Both the position numbers and the translations under genes were made by a program. The notes under the pieces are model-generated. The model did not search any database. It saw only the letters and a program-made list of their open reading frames with translations, and had not been told where the DNA came from. From Neocallimastix lanati (nom. inval.) (lineage: Eukaryota > Neocallimastigomycota > Neocallimastigomycetes > Neocallimastigales > Neocallimastigaceae): a stretch of DNA of 20,000 nt. Every line of letters starts with the position of its first letter. The stretch's first letter is position 1. The DNA lies in assembly GCA_016946835.1 (NCBI GenBank), contig JACVTC010000008.1, positions 1,777,501 through 1,797,500 on the forward strand, given 5' to 3'. Of this stretch, positions 18,891 through 20,000 are shown in pieces.

Positions 18891-19010
18891 AATTTTTTTT
18901 TTTTTTTTTTTTTTTTATAAAAGAAAGATTATTTTTCTCGGTTTTTTTTTTTTCTTTTTTTTTTTTTTTTCTCTTTTTTTTTTCTTTTTCTTTTTCTTTT
19001 TATTTATTTA
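18891..19010 (+). promoter_or_regulatory. Pyrimidine-rich tract upstream of the dockerin gene
   Basis: Long T/C tracts (18892-18916, 18940-19000) with regularly spaced C residues (CTTTTT units), interrupted by TATAAAAGAAAG. CT-rich tracts are common in fungal promoters, but this lies about 510 bases from the start codon and its role is uncertain. Confidence 0.25.
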
Positions 19011-19425
19011 TTTGTTTATTTATTATATTTTAATTCTATTTAGAAAATATTTATTATAAATCTTTTTTTTTTTTTTTCTTTTCTGAAGATAAATTGATTT
19101 CATTTGCATGTTTAAATAAGAAATATAAAATAAAATTATATGAAATATAATTGTACATACATTATAAAACATTGATTGTTTTAAAAAAAAAAAAAAAAAA
19201 ATTAATAAATTACAGTTTAAAATTTTAATAACTTACAACAACTACAAAAAAAAAAAAAAAAAAAAAAACATTATTAATAATTAAAATTATATATATATAT
19301 AAAGGATAATAATAAAGAAATAATATTAAGAAAAAAAAAAAAAAAAAAAAGGAAAAAAGATAAAATAAGGTAATATTATTTTCAAATCTATTAAGATAAA
19401 TATATATATATATCACAAAGAAAAA

Positions 19426-19435
19426 TATATAAAAA
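19426..19435 (+). promoter_or_regulatory. TATA-like sequence upstream of the dockerin gene
   Basis: TATATAAAAA ends 77 bases before the ATG, in a spacing that would suit a short leader. In such AT-rich DNA the match has little weight by itself. Confidence 0.25.
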
Positions 19436-19512
19436 GTATTATTTGAAATATAAAACGATAAATTAAAATAAAAGTAGAAAGTATAGTAATAAAAAAAAAA
19501 AAAAAAAAAAAA

Positions 19513-20000
19513 ATGAAAGCTCTTTCTGCTCTTTTAATTTCAGTCGCTCTTGTTGCAAAGGTATCTGCTGCCGATTGTTGGGCAACAAAATTAGATTATC
19601 CATGCTGTTCCTATTCTACTCAAGTTTTTGAAACGGATGAAAATGGTCAATGGAGTATAGAAAATGGAGAATGGTGTGGTATTGTAAGTAGCCAATCAGC
19701 TTCTAATTGTTGGTCAAATGCCTTAGGTTATCCATGTTGTAAGACGACGACCACTGTTATCTCTACTGATAGTGATGGTCAATGGGGTGTTGAAAATAAT
19801 GAATGGTGTGGTATTCCAAAGGCTCAAGCAGCTGTACAGACTACTACCACCACTGTTGCTCCAAAGCCAACTCAAAATCCACAAAGACCAAAACAATATG
19901 CCAAATCGGATATTAATACTAATGTTAGAAAAATTTATGCGACTAATTTCAATAATCGTAAATTCGAAGGTTTTGGTACCAGTTTTTGTTGGTGGGCGAA
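19513..20000 (+). CDS. Secreted double-dockerin glycoside hydrolase, GH30-like (5' part only)
   Basis: 162 complete codons are visible before the window ends. Residues 1-19 form a signal peptide (MKALSALLISVALVAKVSA), so the product is secreted. Two fungal dockerin (CBM10-like) modules follow at 22-57 and 66-101. Each has C-W near the start, YPCC, then DGQW or NGQW and EWCG, with four Cys for disulfides (C22, C31, C32, C55; C66, C75, C76, C99). These modules anchor enzymes to the fungal cellulosome scaffold. A Thr/Pro/Gln linker spans 102-128. The catalytic domain starts near 133, and KFEGFGTSFCWWA (150-162) resembles the opening of GH30-type hydrolases, especially GH30_5-like endo-beta-1,6-galactanases. 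The exact family is uncertain, since the catalytic acids lie beyond the edge. A22 stands directly before the ATG. No intron is visible in this part. GC content is well above that of the flanks. Confidence 0.88.
   Translation, partial: MKALSALLISVALVAKVSAADCWATKLDYPCCSYSTQVFETDENGQWSIENGEWCGIVSSQSASNCWSNALGYPCCKTTTTVISTDSDGQWGVENNEWCGIPKAQAAVQTTTTTVAPKPTQNPQRPKQYAKSDINTNVRKIYATNFNNRKFEGFGTSFCWWA

Noticed and set aside
19225-19416. Minus-strand 63-codon Phe/Val-rich frame
   Set aside because: It is made of A runs read backwards, in the presumed promoter of the dockerin gene on the other strand.

Overview
The window is extremely A+T-rich nuclear DNA with long homopolymer A and T runs, AT-only microsatellites, many short introns and islands of slightly higher GC where genes lie. 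The gene at the right edge encodes a secreted enzyme with two tandem fungal-type (CBM10-like) dockerins. Together these point to an anaerobic gut fungus (Neocallimastigomycota). The species is not identifiable by reading.

Layout. 1-111: the last codons of an Asn/Asp-rich protein on the + strand. About 234-646: a short element with MULE-like ends and no gene. 901-4010: a Mutator-like (MULE) DNA transposon. Its minus-strand transposase has a FLYWCH-type zinc finger and all three D-D-E candidates, and is broken by one in-frame stop. Its ends are built from 15-base repeat units, and an identical 60-base sequence sits on both sides. 4397-4462: a possible last exon with an EF-hand or dockerin-I-like loop. 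About 4460-8143: a heavily decayed LTR retrotransposon, probably Ty1/copia-like, with two diverged LTRs, a gag zinc knuckle, out-of-frame gag/pol fragments and an inverted duplicate of one internal piece. 8144-10611: gene-free AT DNA with several micro- and minisatellites.

10612-14730: the one complete host gene that I can assemble, a ten-exon + strand gene for a 488-residue Sec12/PREB-family protein (WD40 propeller, one membrane segment, acidic lumenal tail). All nine junctions have GT..AG ends and the summed exons are an exact multiple of three. 14731-19512: about 4.8 kb of gene-free simple-sequence DNA, including poly(A)/poly(T) hairpins and a large heptanucleotide inverted repeat. 19513-20000: the 5' end of a secreted double-dockerin enzyme, probably a GH30-like glycoside hydrolase, cut by the window edge.

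The two host genes are not an operon. Their roles share only the secretory route: Sec12 starts COPII budding at the ER, and the dockerin enzyme is a typical secreted cellulosome cargo. The transposons account for most of the non-satellite DNA between 234 and 8143. No CRISPR array, tRNA, rRNA or clear new defence-type system was seen.
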